Below, piece by piece: positions 1 to 7,518 of a stretch of 29,786 nt of DNA (within the stretch, counting starts at the first letter, position 1; the number at the start of each line of letters is the position of its first letter). A model generated the notes under the pieces. The model was not told the origin of the DNA and made no database searches. It was given only the letters and a program-made list of their open reading frames with translations. The position numbers and the translations under genes were made by a program. Source of the DNA: Chloroflexota bacterium (GTDB taxonomy: Bacteria > Chloroflexota > Anaerolineae > UBA4142); NCBI GenBank assembly GCA_023381515.1, contig JAMCQI010000101.1:1-29786 (forward strand), in the 5' to 3' direction.

Positions 1-822
1 CACGCTCACCTTGAGCGCGACGGAGTCGTTTGTCTGGTCCTGGTTGTCGTGGGCTCGCACGGCGAGCGTGTGCGTGCCGGCGCTCAGGGCCGGCCACGAG
101 AAGACGATCGGGAATTGAGTCTGCCCGCCGGCCGAAGGAGACCTCACATACGTAAAGACCTGGCTGTCGACCAGCAGGTCGACCTGCGTGACCTTGACCT
201 CGTCGATGGCAATGGCCTGGAGCTGTAGGGCGCTTCCGAGCTCGACCTGGGGCGAGCCGAGCGGATAAACGATGACCACGGTGGGCCGGCGCGTGTCCGG
301 AGTGACGTTGACCGTGGCCCGGTCCGGCGCGCTCGCGCGGTTGTTGGAATCGTACGCCACCACGCTCAGAACGTGACTGCCGATCTCGGTAGGCGTCCAC
401 GGAATGATGGCGGAATAGATGGAAGGGGCCGGAGACGGTGCGTTCTCGCTGTGCACGGGCTCGCCGTCGTCCGTAAGCTCGATGCGCGAGATCCCGGTGT
501 CGTCCGCCGCGTAGACGACGACGGACAGGGTCTGGCTGATGCTGATCTGGGTATTGGAGATCGGCGAAACCAATTGCACGACCGGGATGCCGAGAGACGC
601 GCTCGGCTCAAGTGTCGCGCCGAGCGTCGCGGTCAGATCGGGGGCTGGCGTACTGGGCGCTAGAGTCGGGAAGGAGACCAGTGCGGGTGTCTGCGTGCCT
701 TGTCCGGCGGACGGCGTGTCGTTTGCCGCCGAGGGTCCAGGCTCGGCGGCCGGCTGGCATGCGACGGCTAGCGCCAGCAGCAGGCCGGCGGCGAGTCGGC
801 GCGGATGCAATGCGGGTTTCAT
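1..822 (-). CDS. Secreted lipoprotein with Ig-like domains, C-terminus missing (runs off left edge)
   Basis: The frame is open for 274 codons from the ATG at 822 to the first base of the window, so only the N-terminal part is seen. The start has a basic n-region, a Leu/Ala hydrophobic core and a lipobox (LAVA-C) with the lipidated Cys at residue 22. A Ser/Thr/Pro/Ala linker of about 55 residues follows, then two beta-sandwich, Ig-like segments: the first from about residue 80 (VVQLVSPISNTQISISQTLS) and the second around the TRRPTVVIVYPLGSPQVELG region. The protein should sit on the outer face of the membrane. No catalytic motif is visible in the part present; such domains usually bind or display something. 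The start is set by the signal peptide and by a strong promoter only 11 nt upstream. No Shine-Dalgarno is visible. The exact function is unknown. Confidence 0.85.
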   Translation of the reverse strand, partial: MKPALHPRRLAAGLLLALAVACQPAAEPGPSAANDTPSAGQGTQTPALVSFPTLAPSTPAPDLTATLGATLEPSASLGIPVVQLVSPISNTQISISQTLSVVVYAADDTGISRIELTDDGEPVHSENAPSPAPSIYSAIIPWTPTEIGSHVLSVVAYDSNNRASAPDRATVNVTPDTRRPTVVIVYPLGSPQVELGSALQLQAIAIDEVKVTQVDLLVDSQVFTYVRSPSAGGQTQFPIVFSWPALSAGTHTLAVRAHDNQDQTNDSVALKVSV

Positions 823-833
823 GTCTGCGAGCC

Positions 834-861
834 ATTATAGCGCAAAAGCGGGCAGGGTCAA
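834..861 (-). promoter_or_regulatory. Strong sigma70-type promoter of the left-edge lipoprotein, near-leaderless
   Basis: Read on the minus strand, -35 TTGACC (856-861) and a perfect -10 TATAAT (834-839) are separated by 16 bp. The ATG begins 11 nt after the -10, so the transcript should start only about 5 nt before the start codon, and no ribosome binding site is present. The promoter lies just after the fumC stop codon, so the lipoprotein is transcribed independently of fumC. Confidence 0.75.
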
Positions 862-873
862 AGACCGCGCGCG

Positions 874-2277
874 CTAACCGGCTCCCATGATGCCCCCTTC
901 TGTCATTGCCGCAACGTCGAGGATCTTGTCCATCTCTTCGGGCTTGAGGTAACCCTTTTCGAGGACGACCTGCCGAATCGGCACGTTCCGGGCCATCGCC
1001 TCCTTGGCCACTTCCGCCGCCTTGAGATAGCCGATGACCGGATTGAGCGCGGTCACCAAAACGGTCGACTTGGCCAGCCAACCCTCCGCTTTCTCGCGAT
1101 TCGCCGTGACGCCGACCACGCATTTCGTCGTAAAGGCGTCGACCGCATGGATCAAAACGTCCATCGTCTGAAAGAGATTGTACGCGACGATCGGCATCAT
1201 CACGTTCAGCTCGAGCTGCCCCGCCGCAGCGGCGAGGGAAACGGTGAGGTGATTCCCCATCACCTGGTAGGACGCCATATTCAGCATTTCCGCGAGGACC
1301 GGATTGACCTTGCCCGGCATGATGGACGAGCCTGGCTGCACCGCCGGGAGGCGGATTTCGTCCAGCCCGGTGGTGGGCCCGGAGGCAAGCAGCCGGAAAT
1401 CGTTGGCGATCCGCGTCAGCGTGATCGCGAGCGTGTTCATGCCGGCGGACACGTCCACGGCGTCCGCCAGCGACTGCATCGATTCGAACAGGTTTCCGCT
1501 GGAGCGCACCCGCAGGTTCGTCAGCGCATTGATCTGGTCGATCATTCGCCGGTGGTATTCGGGGTGAGCGTTGAGGCCGGTCCCCGTCGCGGTCCCGCCG
1601 ATCCCCAGCCGGCGCAGCCGGTCGGCTGCCGTCGCGATCCGCTCGCGGTCGTTGCGGACGGCCTGCGCGTAACCGCTGAATTCCTGTCCCATTCGGACCG
1701 GCACGGCGTCCTGCAGATGTGTCCGGCCGGATTTGACGATGCCGTCGAACTCGCGCGCTCGGTCGCCCAGCGCATCTGCCAGGGCATCAAGCGCGTGGAG
1801 CAGCTCGTCCACGCGCCACAGACATCCCAGCCGGATCGCCGTCGGGATCGTGTCGTTGGTCGACTGCGCCATGTTGACGTGGTCGTTCGGGTTGACCGGC
1901 TTCTTTGGGTCTTCGAGCGTATAGCCCAGGAGCTGGTTGGCCCGGTTGGCAATCACCTCGTTAACGTTCATATTGTGGGACGTGCCCGCGCCGGCCTGAA
2001 TCGGGTCGACGACGAACTGCGCCGCCCATTTGTCGTCCACGACCTCTTGCGCCGCGGCGATGATCGCGTTGGCGATCTTGGGCTCGAGCAGCCCGAGATC
2101 GCGATTGACCTGAGCCGCGGCGAGCTTGAGGATTGCCATCGACCAGACGAATGCACGATATTGTTTCAGGCCGCTGATCGGGAAATTCTCCACGGCGCGC
2201 TGCGTCTGTGCTCCCCACAGCGCATCCGACGGCACGTTCACCGTTCCGAGGGAATCTTTTTCGATGCGATAGGCCAT
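874..2277 (-). CDS. fumC: Class II fumarate hydratase / aspartase superfamily lyase
   Basis: A 467-residue protein of the fumarase C / aspartate ammonia-lyase superfamily, cytoplasmic and homotetrameric in known members. Visible motifs: GAGTSHNMNVNEVIANRA (about 96-113), NMAQSTND (about 135-142), SGRTHLQDAVP with His187, and the superfamily signature GSSIMPGKVNP (about 316-326) carrying the loop Ser and substrate-binding Lys. The C-terminal TALNPVIGYLKAAEVAKEA block is fumarase-like and matches the place of TALNTHIGYDKAAEIAKKA in E. coli FumC, whereas VDPIQAGAGTS resembles Bacillus-type aspartases. Fumarase (fumarate + water to L-malate) is preferred because sdh and 2-oxoacid oxidoreductase genes are nearby; aspartase is a real alternative. 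The start has GGAGG 6-7 nt upstream. It follows the TPR gene by 92 nt with no convincing promoter, so the two are probably co-transcribed. Confidence 0.85.
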   Translation of the reverse strand: MAYRIEKDSLGTVNVPSDALWGAQTQRAVENFPISGLKQYRAFVWSMAILKLAAAQVNRDLGLLEPKIANAIIAAAQEVVDDKWAAQFVVDPIQAGAGTSHNMNVNEVIANRANQLLGYTLEDPKKPVNPNDHVNMAQSTNDTIPTAIRLGCLWRVDELLHALDALADALGDRAREFDGIVKSGRTHLQDAVPVRMGQEFSGYAQAVRNDRERIATAADRLRRLGIGGTATGTGLNAHPEYHRRMIDQINALTNLRVRSSGNLFESMQSLADAVDVSAGMNTLAITLTRIANDFRLLASGPTTGLDEIRLPAVQPGSSIMPGKVNPVLAEMLNMASYQVMGNHLTVSLAAAAGQLELNVMMPIVAYNLFQTMDVLIHAVDAFTTKCVVGVTANREKAEGWLAKSTVLVTALNPVIGYLKAAEVAKEAMARNVPIRQVVLEKGYLKPEEMDKILDVAAMTEGGIMGAG

Positions 2278-2369
2278 GATCTGCCTCCGGCTTGTATATG
2301 CGAATCTCGCCTACGCGAGGCCGCGGCGCCCGAATCGAGGAGTGGGGCCTTGATTTCGTCCCGCCCCAC

Positions 2370-2708
2370 TCACTCGCCCAGCAAGTCGATCTGAATCCGC
2401 GCCTGGTTCTTCAGGAGCGCGTGGGCGCCGCCGTTGAGCACCTTGTCGAATTCCTGGTGTGCCAGCGCCTTGTCGCCGCGTCGGGCGTACAGCACGCCGA
2501 GGAAATAGTGCGAGTGATCCAACGCGGGAGACAGCTCGGCGGCTTGCTGGAACTCTTTGAACGCCTCGTCCAGGTTCCCGGCGGAATAGTAACCGCTCGC
2601 AAGGTTGAAATGCGCCTGGGCGTCCTGCGGACTGTCTTTGACCGCTCGCTCGAACAGGGTGATCGCCTCGCGGGCGGTGATGTCGGTCGCGTGTTGTTTG
2701 TCTGCCAT
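2370..2708 (-). CDS. Small tetratricopeptide-repeat protein
   Basis: A 112-residue soluble protein made of about two and a half TPR units: AHFNLASGYYSAGNLDEAFK and SHYFLGVLYARRGDKALAHQ show the W/Y-LG-Y-A-P spacing of helix A/helix B pairs. An upstream helix (ITLFERAVKDSPQD) looks like the second half of a first repeat. TPR folds act as protein-binding scaffolds; the partner cannot be read from sequence. I chose the ATG at 2708 because GGGAG lies about 7 nt before it. An in-frame ATG at 2828 would add 40 mostly polar, Arg-rich residues and sits 11 nt behind a good promoter, so a longer leaderless form is possible. It lies upstream of fumC in the same direction. Confidence 0.8.
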   Translation of the reverse strand: MADKQHATDITAREAITLFERAVKDSPQDAQAHFNLASGYYSAGNLDEAFKEFQQAAELSPALDHSHYFLGVLYARRGDKALAHQEFDKVLNGGAHALLKNQARIQIDLLGE

Positions 2709-2839
2709 TCGAATCTCCCGGGTCGCAGGGTCGTCGTCCGCTGGCTGCAGCGGACGGCCCTGCTGGGATGGATTGACGAGGGCCGTCGAGTTTGCTCTCC
2801 GTTCGCTCCGGACCCGCCGGTCGCTCATGCGCCGGGTTG

Positions 2840-2868
2840 ATTCTACCGCATAATCGGATGAATTTCAA
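2840..2868 (-). promoter_or_regulatory. Sigma70-type promoter of the TPR-fumC unit
   Basis: On the minus strand, -35 TTGAAA (2863-2868), a 17-bp spacer and -10 TAGAAT (2840-2845), each one mismatch from consensus. Transcription would begin near 2833. This gives a 125-nt leader for the start at 2708, or about 5 nt for the in-frame ATG at 2828. Confidence 0.65.
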
Positions 2869-2962
2869 CGAGTCCCGGCGCAGTCGGCGCTGCCGCAAGC
2901 TCGTCGCCTGCCGCGGGACACGCTCTCGTCTCGTCGGGACCGGGTGGGCGAAGGTTCCGGTG

Positions 2963-2992
2963 AAAAAACAAGGCTTGCGCGCAGCAAGCCTT
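2963..2992 (-). terminator. Rho-independent terminator of mrp
   Basis: A perfect 9-bp stem (AAGGCTTGC, 2970-2978, with its complement at 2984-2992) and a 5-nt loop. On the minus strand it is followed by a run of six T (2963-2968). It lies about 105 nt after the mrp stop codon. Confidence 0.85.
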
Positions 2993-3096
2993 GGAATTTC
3001 AAAATCCGGAGTTGACCTGACGCATTCTGCCAAACCGAGCGCCGCGTCCGCTCGTACGGGGGAACGGCGATCGGCAATGCGTCTGGTACAGGACGC

Positions 3097-4185
3097 TCAG
3101 CGCCGAATGACCTGGATCGACGCGCCGGAGATCAACTCGCCTTGGGCGGCCTGGACGTTCATCACGCTCACCTGCGCTGCGACCTGTCGGGCGAGGTTTC
3201 TGAACGCTTCTGCGTACGGCGAGTCCGGCTGCGCCGCCGTGATCGGTTTGCCCGTGTCTCCGCCAGCCCGAATCGCCACGTCCAGTGGGATCTCACCCAA
3301 GAACGGCGCGCCGTGCTTTTCCGCCATTCTCTTCGCACCGCCGTGGGCGAAGATATCGGTCCGCTCGCCGCAGTGAGGGCACAGGAAATAGGACATATTC
3401 TCCACGACGCCGATTAGCGGGACCTCGAGTTTTTGGAACATGGCGATGCCCTTGACGACGTCCGCCAGCGCCACGTCCTGCGGGGTCGCGACGATCACGC
3501 CTCCCGTCAGCGGGACCGATTGAGTGAGCGTCAATTGCGCGTCGCCGGTGCCGGGTGGCAGGTCGATCACGAGATAGTCCAGGTTGCCCCAGTCCACGTC
3601 GCTCAGAAACTGGCGGATCGCGCTGTGGAGCATGGGACCGCGCCAGATGACGGCTTGTTCGGCCGGGACGAGAAAACCCATCGACATCAGCTTGACGCCG
3701 TAGGCGACGAGCGGCTGGATGCGTTGGTCGTGCGCACGCGGCTGCTCGCTCACTCCCATCATGATCGGTATGTTGGGACCATAGATGTCCGCGTCCATCA
3801 GGCCCACCTGCGCACCCATCTGCGCCAATGCGACGGCGAGGTTGACCGAAACGGTCGTCTTGCCGACGCCGCCTTTGCCGCTGGCAACCGCCACGGTCGA
3901 TTTGACCGGGATGTTGAGCTTGCCGCTGATCCTCTGATCGCTCGGGACGTTGGCGTCCCATTTGATGTTCACGGTCTTGGCCCCGAGACCGGCCACTGCC
4001 GCTTTGGCTTCCGACTCGATCTGGCTGCGGAGCGGGCAAGCCGGCGTCGTGAGGACGATGGTAAAGTTCACGGAATCGTCCAGGACCTTGACGTCCTTGA
4101 TCATTTTTAATGAAACCAGATCGCGATGCAGCTCCGGTTCCTGGACGTGGCTCAAAACACCCATTACCTGTTCTTCGGTTATCAT
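3097..4185 (-). CDS. mrp: Mrp/NBP35-type iron-sulfur cluster carrier ATPase
   Basis: A 362-residue cytoplasmic P-loop ATPase of the Mrp/ApbC family, which in characterised members binds a transferable 4Fe-4S cluster between two subunits and hands it to apo-proteins. The N-terminal 75 residues form a MIP18/DUF59 domain ([20 protein letters not shown]). A deviant Walker [10 protein letters not shown] follows near residue 103, then the ADIYGPNIP switch, DLPPGTGD (Walker B), and CPHC (about residue 272), the cluster-ligating CXXC. The start at 4185 matches family N-termini and has AAAGGG 9 nt upstream. The in-frame ATG at 4218 overlaps the promoter -10 box and is therefore unlikely. It is a single-gene transcription unit with its own promoter and terminator. 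The client enzymes are plausibly the many Fe-S proteins encoded here (Kor, Nuo, Sdh, LipA). Confidence 0.93.
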   Translation of the reverse strand: MITEEQVMGVLSHVQEPELHRDLVSLKMIKDVKVLDDSVNFTIVLTTPACPLRSQIESEAKAAVAGLGAKTVNIKWDANVPSDQRISGKLNIPVKSTVAVASGKGGVGKTTVSVNLAVALAQMGAQVGLMDADIYGPNIPIMMGVSEQPRAHDQRIQPLVAYGVKLMSMGFLVPAEQAVIWRGPMLHSAIRQFLSDVDWGNLDYLVIDLPPGTGDAQLTLTQSVPLTGGVIVATPQDVALADVVKGIAMFQKLEVPLIGVVENMSYFLCPHCGERTDIFAHGGAKRMAEKHGAPFLGEIPLDVAIRAGGDTGKPITAAQPDSPYAEAFRNLARQVAAQVSVMNVQAAQGELISGASIQVIRR

Positions 4186-4216
4186 CACCTTATACCCTTT
4201 CCCTGTTGGCGTCGTC

Positions 4217-4245
4217 ATTATAGCCGGTTTGACACGAATCGTCCA
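4217..4245 (-). promoter_or_regulatory. Promoter of mrp
   Basis: On the minus strand, -35 TGGACG (4240-4245), a 17-bp spacer and perfect -10 TATAAT (4217-4222). Expected initiation is near 4210, about 22-25 nt before the ATG at 4185. Because the box overlaps the upstream ATG at 4218, it decides the start of mrp. Confidence 0.65.
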
Positions 4246-4300
4246 CTGAACCGCGCGGGGGGCTCAGTTTCAATGGGTAGGGGGATGTCATGCGGCGACG

Positions 4301-4333
4301 AAACCAAACGACCCCGCACTGTGCGCGGGGTCG
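4301..4333 (-). terminator. Probable terminator of the korAB-1 unit
   Basis: A 9-bp GC-rich stem (4309-4317 with 4325-4333, loop 7 nt) is followed on the minus strand by TTTGGTTTC, a T-rich but broken tract. It lies about 56 nt after the TAG at 4389, which supports that TAG as the original end of korB-1. Confidence 0.5.
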
Positions 4334-4349
4334 GATGTCCTGTGACGCG

Positions 4350-4372
4350 TTCGGGGTGGGGGCCACCCCGAA
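4350..4372. repeat. Perfect 10-bp inverted repeat just after korB-1
   Basis: TTCGGGGTGG (4350-4359) pairs exactly with 4363-4372 across a 3-nt loop. No T-run follows on either strand, so it is not a canonical terminator by itself. With the hairpin at 4309-4333 it makes a tandem stem-loop that may protect or help terminate the korAB-1 message. Confidence 0.6.
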
Positions 4373-4388
4373 CGGATTGTCTGCCGGA

Positions 4389-5288
4389 CTACATCATTGA
4401 TTTGCGAAGTTCGTCCCAGGTCTCTTTGCTGTAACCGCCCAGCGGCTGCTTTACGAGCGGTCCCTTTTGCAGCGCGGCCACCTGATCTTCGTAGGTCGTG
4501 CGTTCCTCTTCGTACAGAACGCCCATGGGAATTCGGTCACCCCACTCGTGCGCCTTTTTGATCGCCGCTTAGTAGTCGTGCGGATTGTAAGTCGAGTCGT
4601 CGTCTAGTTTGTATACGCGGCCGCGGTACCACTCGACCGTATTGACCAGGTTGTAGACGACGCAGGACTGCAGAACGTCGACCAGTGCAAAGCCCTTGTG
4701 CTGAATCGCGCGGGCAAAGATCGATGCCATGTGCTTGGGGTCGGCCGAAAAGGTGCGGGCGACGAAGGTGGCTCCTCCGGCGATCGCCATCACGACCGGG
4801 TTGAATTCGATCTCGATCGCGCCGTCCGGGGTCGTCGAGGCGACCCACCCTTTGGTGCTCGTCGGAGAGTACTGCCCTTTGGTGAGCGCGTACACCTTGT
4901 TGTCCTCGACGATCATGGTGATGTCGGAGTTGCGGCGCAGCGCGTGGATGAAATGCCCTGCGCCGATCCCGTAGGCGTCGCCGTCGCCGACGGTCACGAT
5001 CACCTTGAGGTCGTGGTTCGCCAGCTTGGTCCCCTGCGCCATCGGCAGCGAACGGCCGTGCAAGCCAAGATAACCATTCGAATGCACATAGTCCGGCAGC
5101 TTGGAGCCGCAGCCGATCCCGCTGACAAAATAGGCCTGGTGGGGCGGCACCTGGAGCGCGGCGAGCGCCTGCTTGACGCCGTTCAGGATTCCAAAGTCGC
5201 CGCAGCCGGGACACCACGTGACCTCGCGCTCCCCTTCGTATGATTTCGGAGTCAGTTTGAATTCTGGCATTACTCGGGTGTCTATCAT
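4389..5288 (-). pseudogene. korB: 2-oxoacid:ferredoxin oxidoreductase beta subunit, interrupted by in-frame TAA (copy 1)
   Basis: The thiamine-diphosphate and Fe-S subunit of a 2-oxoacid:ferredoxin oxidoreductase. CPGCGDFG (about 26-33), SGIGCGSKLP and a later Cys (LQSCVVYN) give the usual four cluster cysteines. GDGDAYGIGAGHFIHA with VYALTKGQYSPTS is the TPP/Mg site. Reading ends at TAA (4569-4571) after 239 residues, yet the same frame stays open for 59 more codons to TAG at 4389. These encode a family-like tail (AAIKKAHEWGDRIPMGVLYE and beyond, ending DELRKSMM). With the tail the protein is about 299 residues, close to the 294 of copy 2. The catalytic and cluster residues precede the stop, so a truncated form could fold, but the family C-terminus is lost. 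A substitution (for example GAA to TAA), a sequencing error or readthrough could explain it. The start at 5288 has AGGAG 6 nt upstream. Confidence 0.85.
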
Positions 5289-5376
5289 TAGAGTCTCCTG
5301 CCTCTGCTCACGCTTGGCCGTGCCTTCCGTCATTCTTGCGAAAGCGAAATGGCGCGTGTCGGAGCAAGGTTATATT

Positions 5377-7257
5377 TTACGCGTGAACTCGGCGCCGGAC
5401 GGTCTTGCGCGCCGTCTTGCCGTGTCGACCGTCGTGCCCGTTCTCACGGGCGGCGCTCTTGGTGCGGCTGCGATCGTGCTTGAGACGGATCCGGAGCGTG
5501 TTCGCGATTTCGATGCCGGAAAACGGCCGGCCGTCGTACTTCAGGATCCGGTCGTCGGCCAACCGGCCGGTGTACGTCCGCACGACCTGGGCGAGTTGAG
5601 CCGTGAAATTGCCTTCGACGTCGATCAAATGCTGCGCCTTGGCCAGCTCTTTTGCCAGGCGCGCCTCGTCGAGCGGGTAAATGTCGGTAAAGTGGAGCGC
5701 GTTCACCTTGACGCCATCGGCGTTCAGAATGTCGACCGCCTCGCGGATCGCATACCGCGTGGCGCCCCAACCCATCAACGTGATCGGCGCGTTCCGCGGC
5801 CCGTACCACTCCGGCATCCGCATTTCCTTTTTCATCGTTTCGACTTTCCGCATGCGCTTTTCGTGTTGGGCGATGCGGTTGGCCGCGTCCTCGTCCTCGA
5901 TGCGTCCGGTTTCCGTATGCTCGTCGCTCGTGACGGTAAAGACGGCGTTGGGGTGTCCCTGGATCGCACGCGGCGAAATGCCGTCCTCGGTGATCGCATA
6001 CCGCTTGTATTCGCCGGGCGTCAGGCGCTCCAGGTCCGCGTCGGTGAGCGTCTTGCCGCGGTCGATCACGAATTCCTCGAACGGCATTTCCTCCACGTAG
6101 AGCGAGCGGGAGGCAAACGCTTGAAAGCCCTCGGTCAGGATGAGGACGGGGCACTGGTATTTTTCGGCGAGATTGAACGCCCGAGCGGTATCCGAGTAGC
6201 AGGCTTCGATCCCGCCGGGCGCAAGCACGATGCGCGGAAACTCGTCCTGCGACGCGTGGAGCAGAAAGAGCAGATCCCCCTGACCGGTCCGGGTCGGCAT
6301 ACCGGTTGAAGGGCCGGGACGCTGGGAGTCGACCACCACGAGGGGCGTCTCGGCCATGCCTGCCATGCCGAGCGCCTCGGTCATCAGCGAAAAGCCGCCG
6401 CCGCTGGTCGCGGTCAGCGCGCGCACCCCCGCTTGGCCTGCGCCGATGGCGAACAGGATCGCGGCGAGCTCGTCTTCGGTCTGTTTGGTTACGATGTTGA
6501 AACGCTTGGCCTGCGACGTGATGAACTCGATGATGGAAGTCGCCGGCGTCATCGGATAGGCGCTCATGAACTTGCAGCCGGCGGCGATCGCGCCCAGGCC
6601 GATCGCCTGGTTGCCGTTCACGATCATCTGCGGCTTGTCGTTCGCGATCGGGGCTAGCTTCCATCCAAAGTGACCGGCGTACTCGAGCGCTTGGTCGTGC
6701 GCCCACTGCGCGATCGCGAGGTTCGCTTCCGCGATCGCCGAACCCTTTTTCTTTCCAAAATTCTGGCGGATCACGTCGGCAATTCGGTCGAACGGAAAAC
6801 CGGTGATCGCCGCCGTCGCGCCGAGCGCCGCCGTGTTCAACATCAGCTTGGCGTGCTTGGGGTCCATGCCGGCCGGCCGGCCGATCTCCAACGCCTTGGC
6901 TTCGAACGGAAACGCGAACGAGGAGACCTGGCGCGCCGCCGCCATGGCCGGATCCACCTTGATGGAGACGTCGTGAACGATCGCGCCGCCGGGCGCGATC
7001 TCGTTCAGGTGCTGGTCGATCGCTTCCTGATTGAACGCCAGCAGAAGGTGCACGTCGTCGTGCGGCCCATAGACCGGTTTGTCGCTCACGCGCAGCTGAT
7101 AGACATTGTAGCCGCCGCGGATGCGGCTCATAAAATCGGAATTGGCAAAGATGTGCAGCCCCGCACGGACCAACGCGCGGCCGAACCCGGCGCCGCTCGT
7201 GTCCATGCCTTGACCGGCTTCACCGCCGATCTTGATCGTCATGTTGTTCTTTTGCAC
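5377..7257 (-). CDS. korA: 2-oxoacid:ferredoxin oxidoreductase, fused gamma-alpha subunit (copy 1)
   Basis: A subunit of about 626 residues that with KorB oxidatively decarboxylates a 2-oxoacid to acyl-CoA and reduces ferredoxin. The N-terminal 190 residues are the gamma domain (IGGEAGQGMDTSG, then FMSRIRGGYNVYQLRVS). The alpha domain follows, with SAYPMTPATSIIEF (about 232-245), TSGGGFSLMTEALGMAGM and GPSTGMPTRTGQGD (about 315-328). The C-terminus is a tail of about 35 residues rich in Arg/Lys/His, unusual for the family. Substrate (2-oxoglutarate, pyruvate or branched 2-oxoacid) cannot be fixed from sequence. I chose the GTG at 7257, which has AGGGAG 6 nt upstream; the ATG at 7242 is an alternative with a poorer site. 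korB-1 follows after 88 nt in the same direction. Confidence 0.9.
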   Translation of the reverse strand: MQKNNMTIKIGGEAGQGMDTSGAGFGRALVRAGLHIFANSDFMSRIRGGYNVYQLRVSDKPVYGPHDDVHLLLAFNQEAIDQHLNEIAPGGAIVHDVSIKVDPAMAAARQVSSFAFPFEAKALEIGRPAGMDPKHAKLMLNTAALGATAAITGFPFDRIADVIRQNFGKKKGSAIAEANLAIAQWAHDQALEYAGHFGWKLAPIANDKPQMIVNGNQAIGLGAIAAGCKFMSAYPMTPATSIIEFITSQAKRFNIVTKQTEDELAAILFAIGAGQAGVRALTATSGGGFSLMTEALGMAGMAETPLVVVDSQRPGPSTGMPTRTGQGDLLFLLHASQDEFPRIVLAPGGIEACYSDTARAFNLAEKYQCPVLILTEGFQAFASRSLYVEEMPFEEFVIDRGKTLTDADLERLTPGEYKRYAITEDGISPRAIQGHPNAVFTVTSDEHTETGRIEDEDAANRIAQHEKRMRKVETMKKEMRMPEWYGPRNAPITLMGWGATRYAIREAVDILNADGVKVNALHFTDIYPLDEARLAKELAKAQHLIDVEGNFTAQLAQVVRTYTGRLADDRILKYDGRPFSGIEIANTLRIRLKHDRSRTKSAARENGHDGRHGKTARKTVRRRVHA

Positions 7258-7349
7258 TTGTTTCTCCCTTCCCAAGGATCGCAATGGAAAAACCGATAGC
7301 TAAAACCCTGGCATGCTTCAAAGGATGCGCGTTCTTTTTCAGACTAGAA

Positions 7350-7358
7350 ACTATAACA
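7350..7358 (-). promoter_or_regulatory. Candidate extended -10 promoter of korAB-1
   Basis: The minus strand reads TGTTATAGT: an extended TG motif, one base, then TATAGT (7350-7355). No good -35 lies 16-18 bp upstream. A similar element, TGTTATACT, occurs upstream at 7459-7467. Initiation near 7343 would give a leader of about 85 nt. Confidence 0.4.
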
Positions 7359-7419
7359 CATTTCAAATTAACCCGGCATAATGATCGCGCCCGTGACATT
7401 AAAACGGTATTAAATCGAA

Positions 7420-7447
7420 CCGCCGACAAGTGAATTCTTGTCGGCGG
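7420..7447 (-). terminator. Strong stem-loop after the CooC-like gene, possible terminator
   Basis: An 11-bp perfect stem (7420-7430 with 7437-7447) with a 6-nt loop. On the minus strand it is followed by GTTCGATTTAAT, only moderately T-rich. It lies about 70 nt after the CooC-like stop codon. It may end that operon, or, if the element at 7459 is a promoter, sit in the leader of korA-1. Confidence 0.45.
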
Positions 7448-7518
7448 CGACGCGGGCGAGTATAACACGATTCAAAGGTTTTCGCCAGGGGGGCGCGCGA
7501 GAGGTTGGATAGAAATAC

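Larger units (their letters stand above)
2709..3096. other. Intergenic region between the TPR gene and mrp
   Basis: About 390 bases without a convincing gene. It holds the TPR-fumC promoter (2840-2868) and the mrp terminator (2963-2992). The possible 40-codon N-terminal extension of the TPR protein (2709-2828) has somewhat weaker coding bias than its neighbours. Nothing recognisable is seen at 2993-3096. Confidence 0.6.

Noticed and set aside
1147..2394. A 415-codon plus-strand frame opposite fumC
   Set aside because: Antisense shadow of fumC without motifs or start signals.
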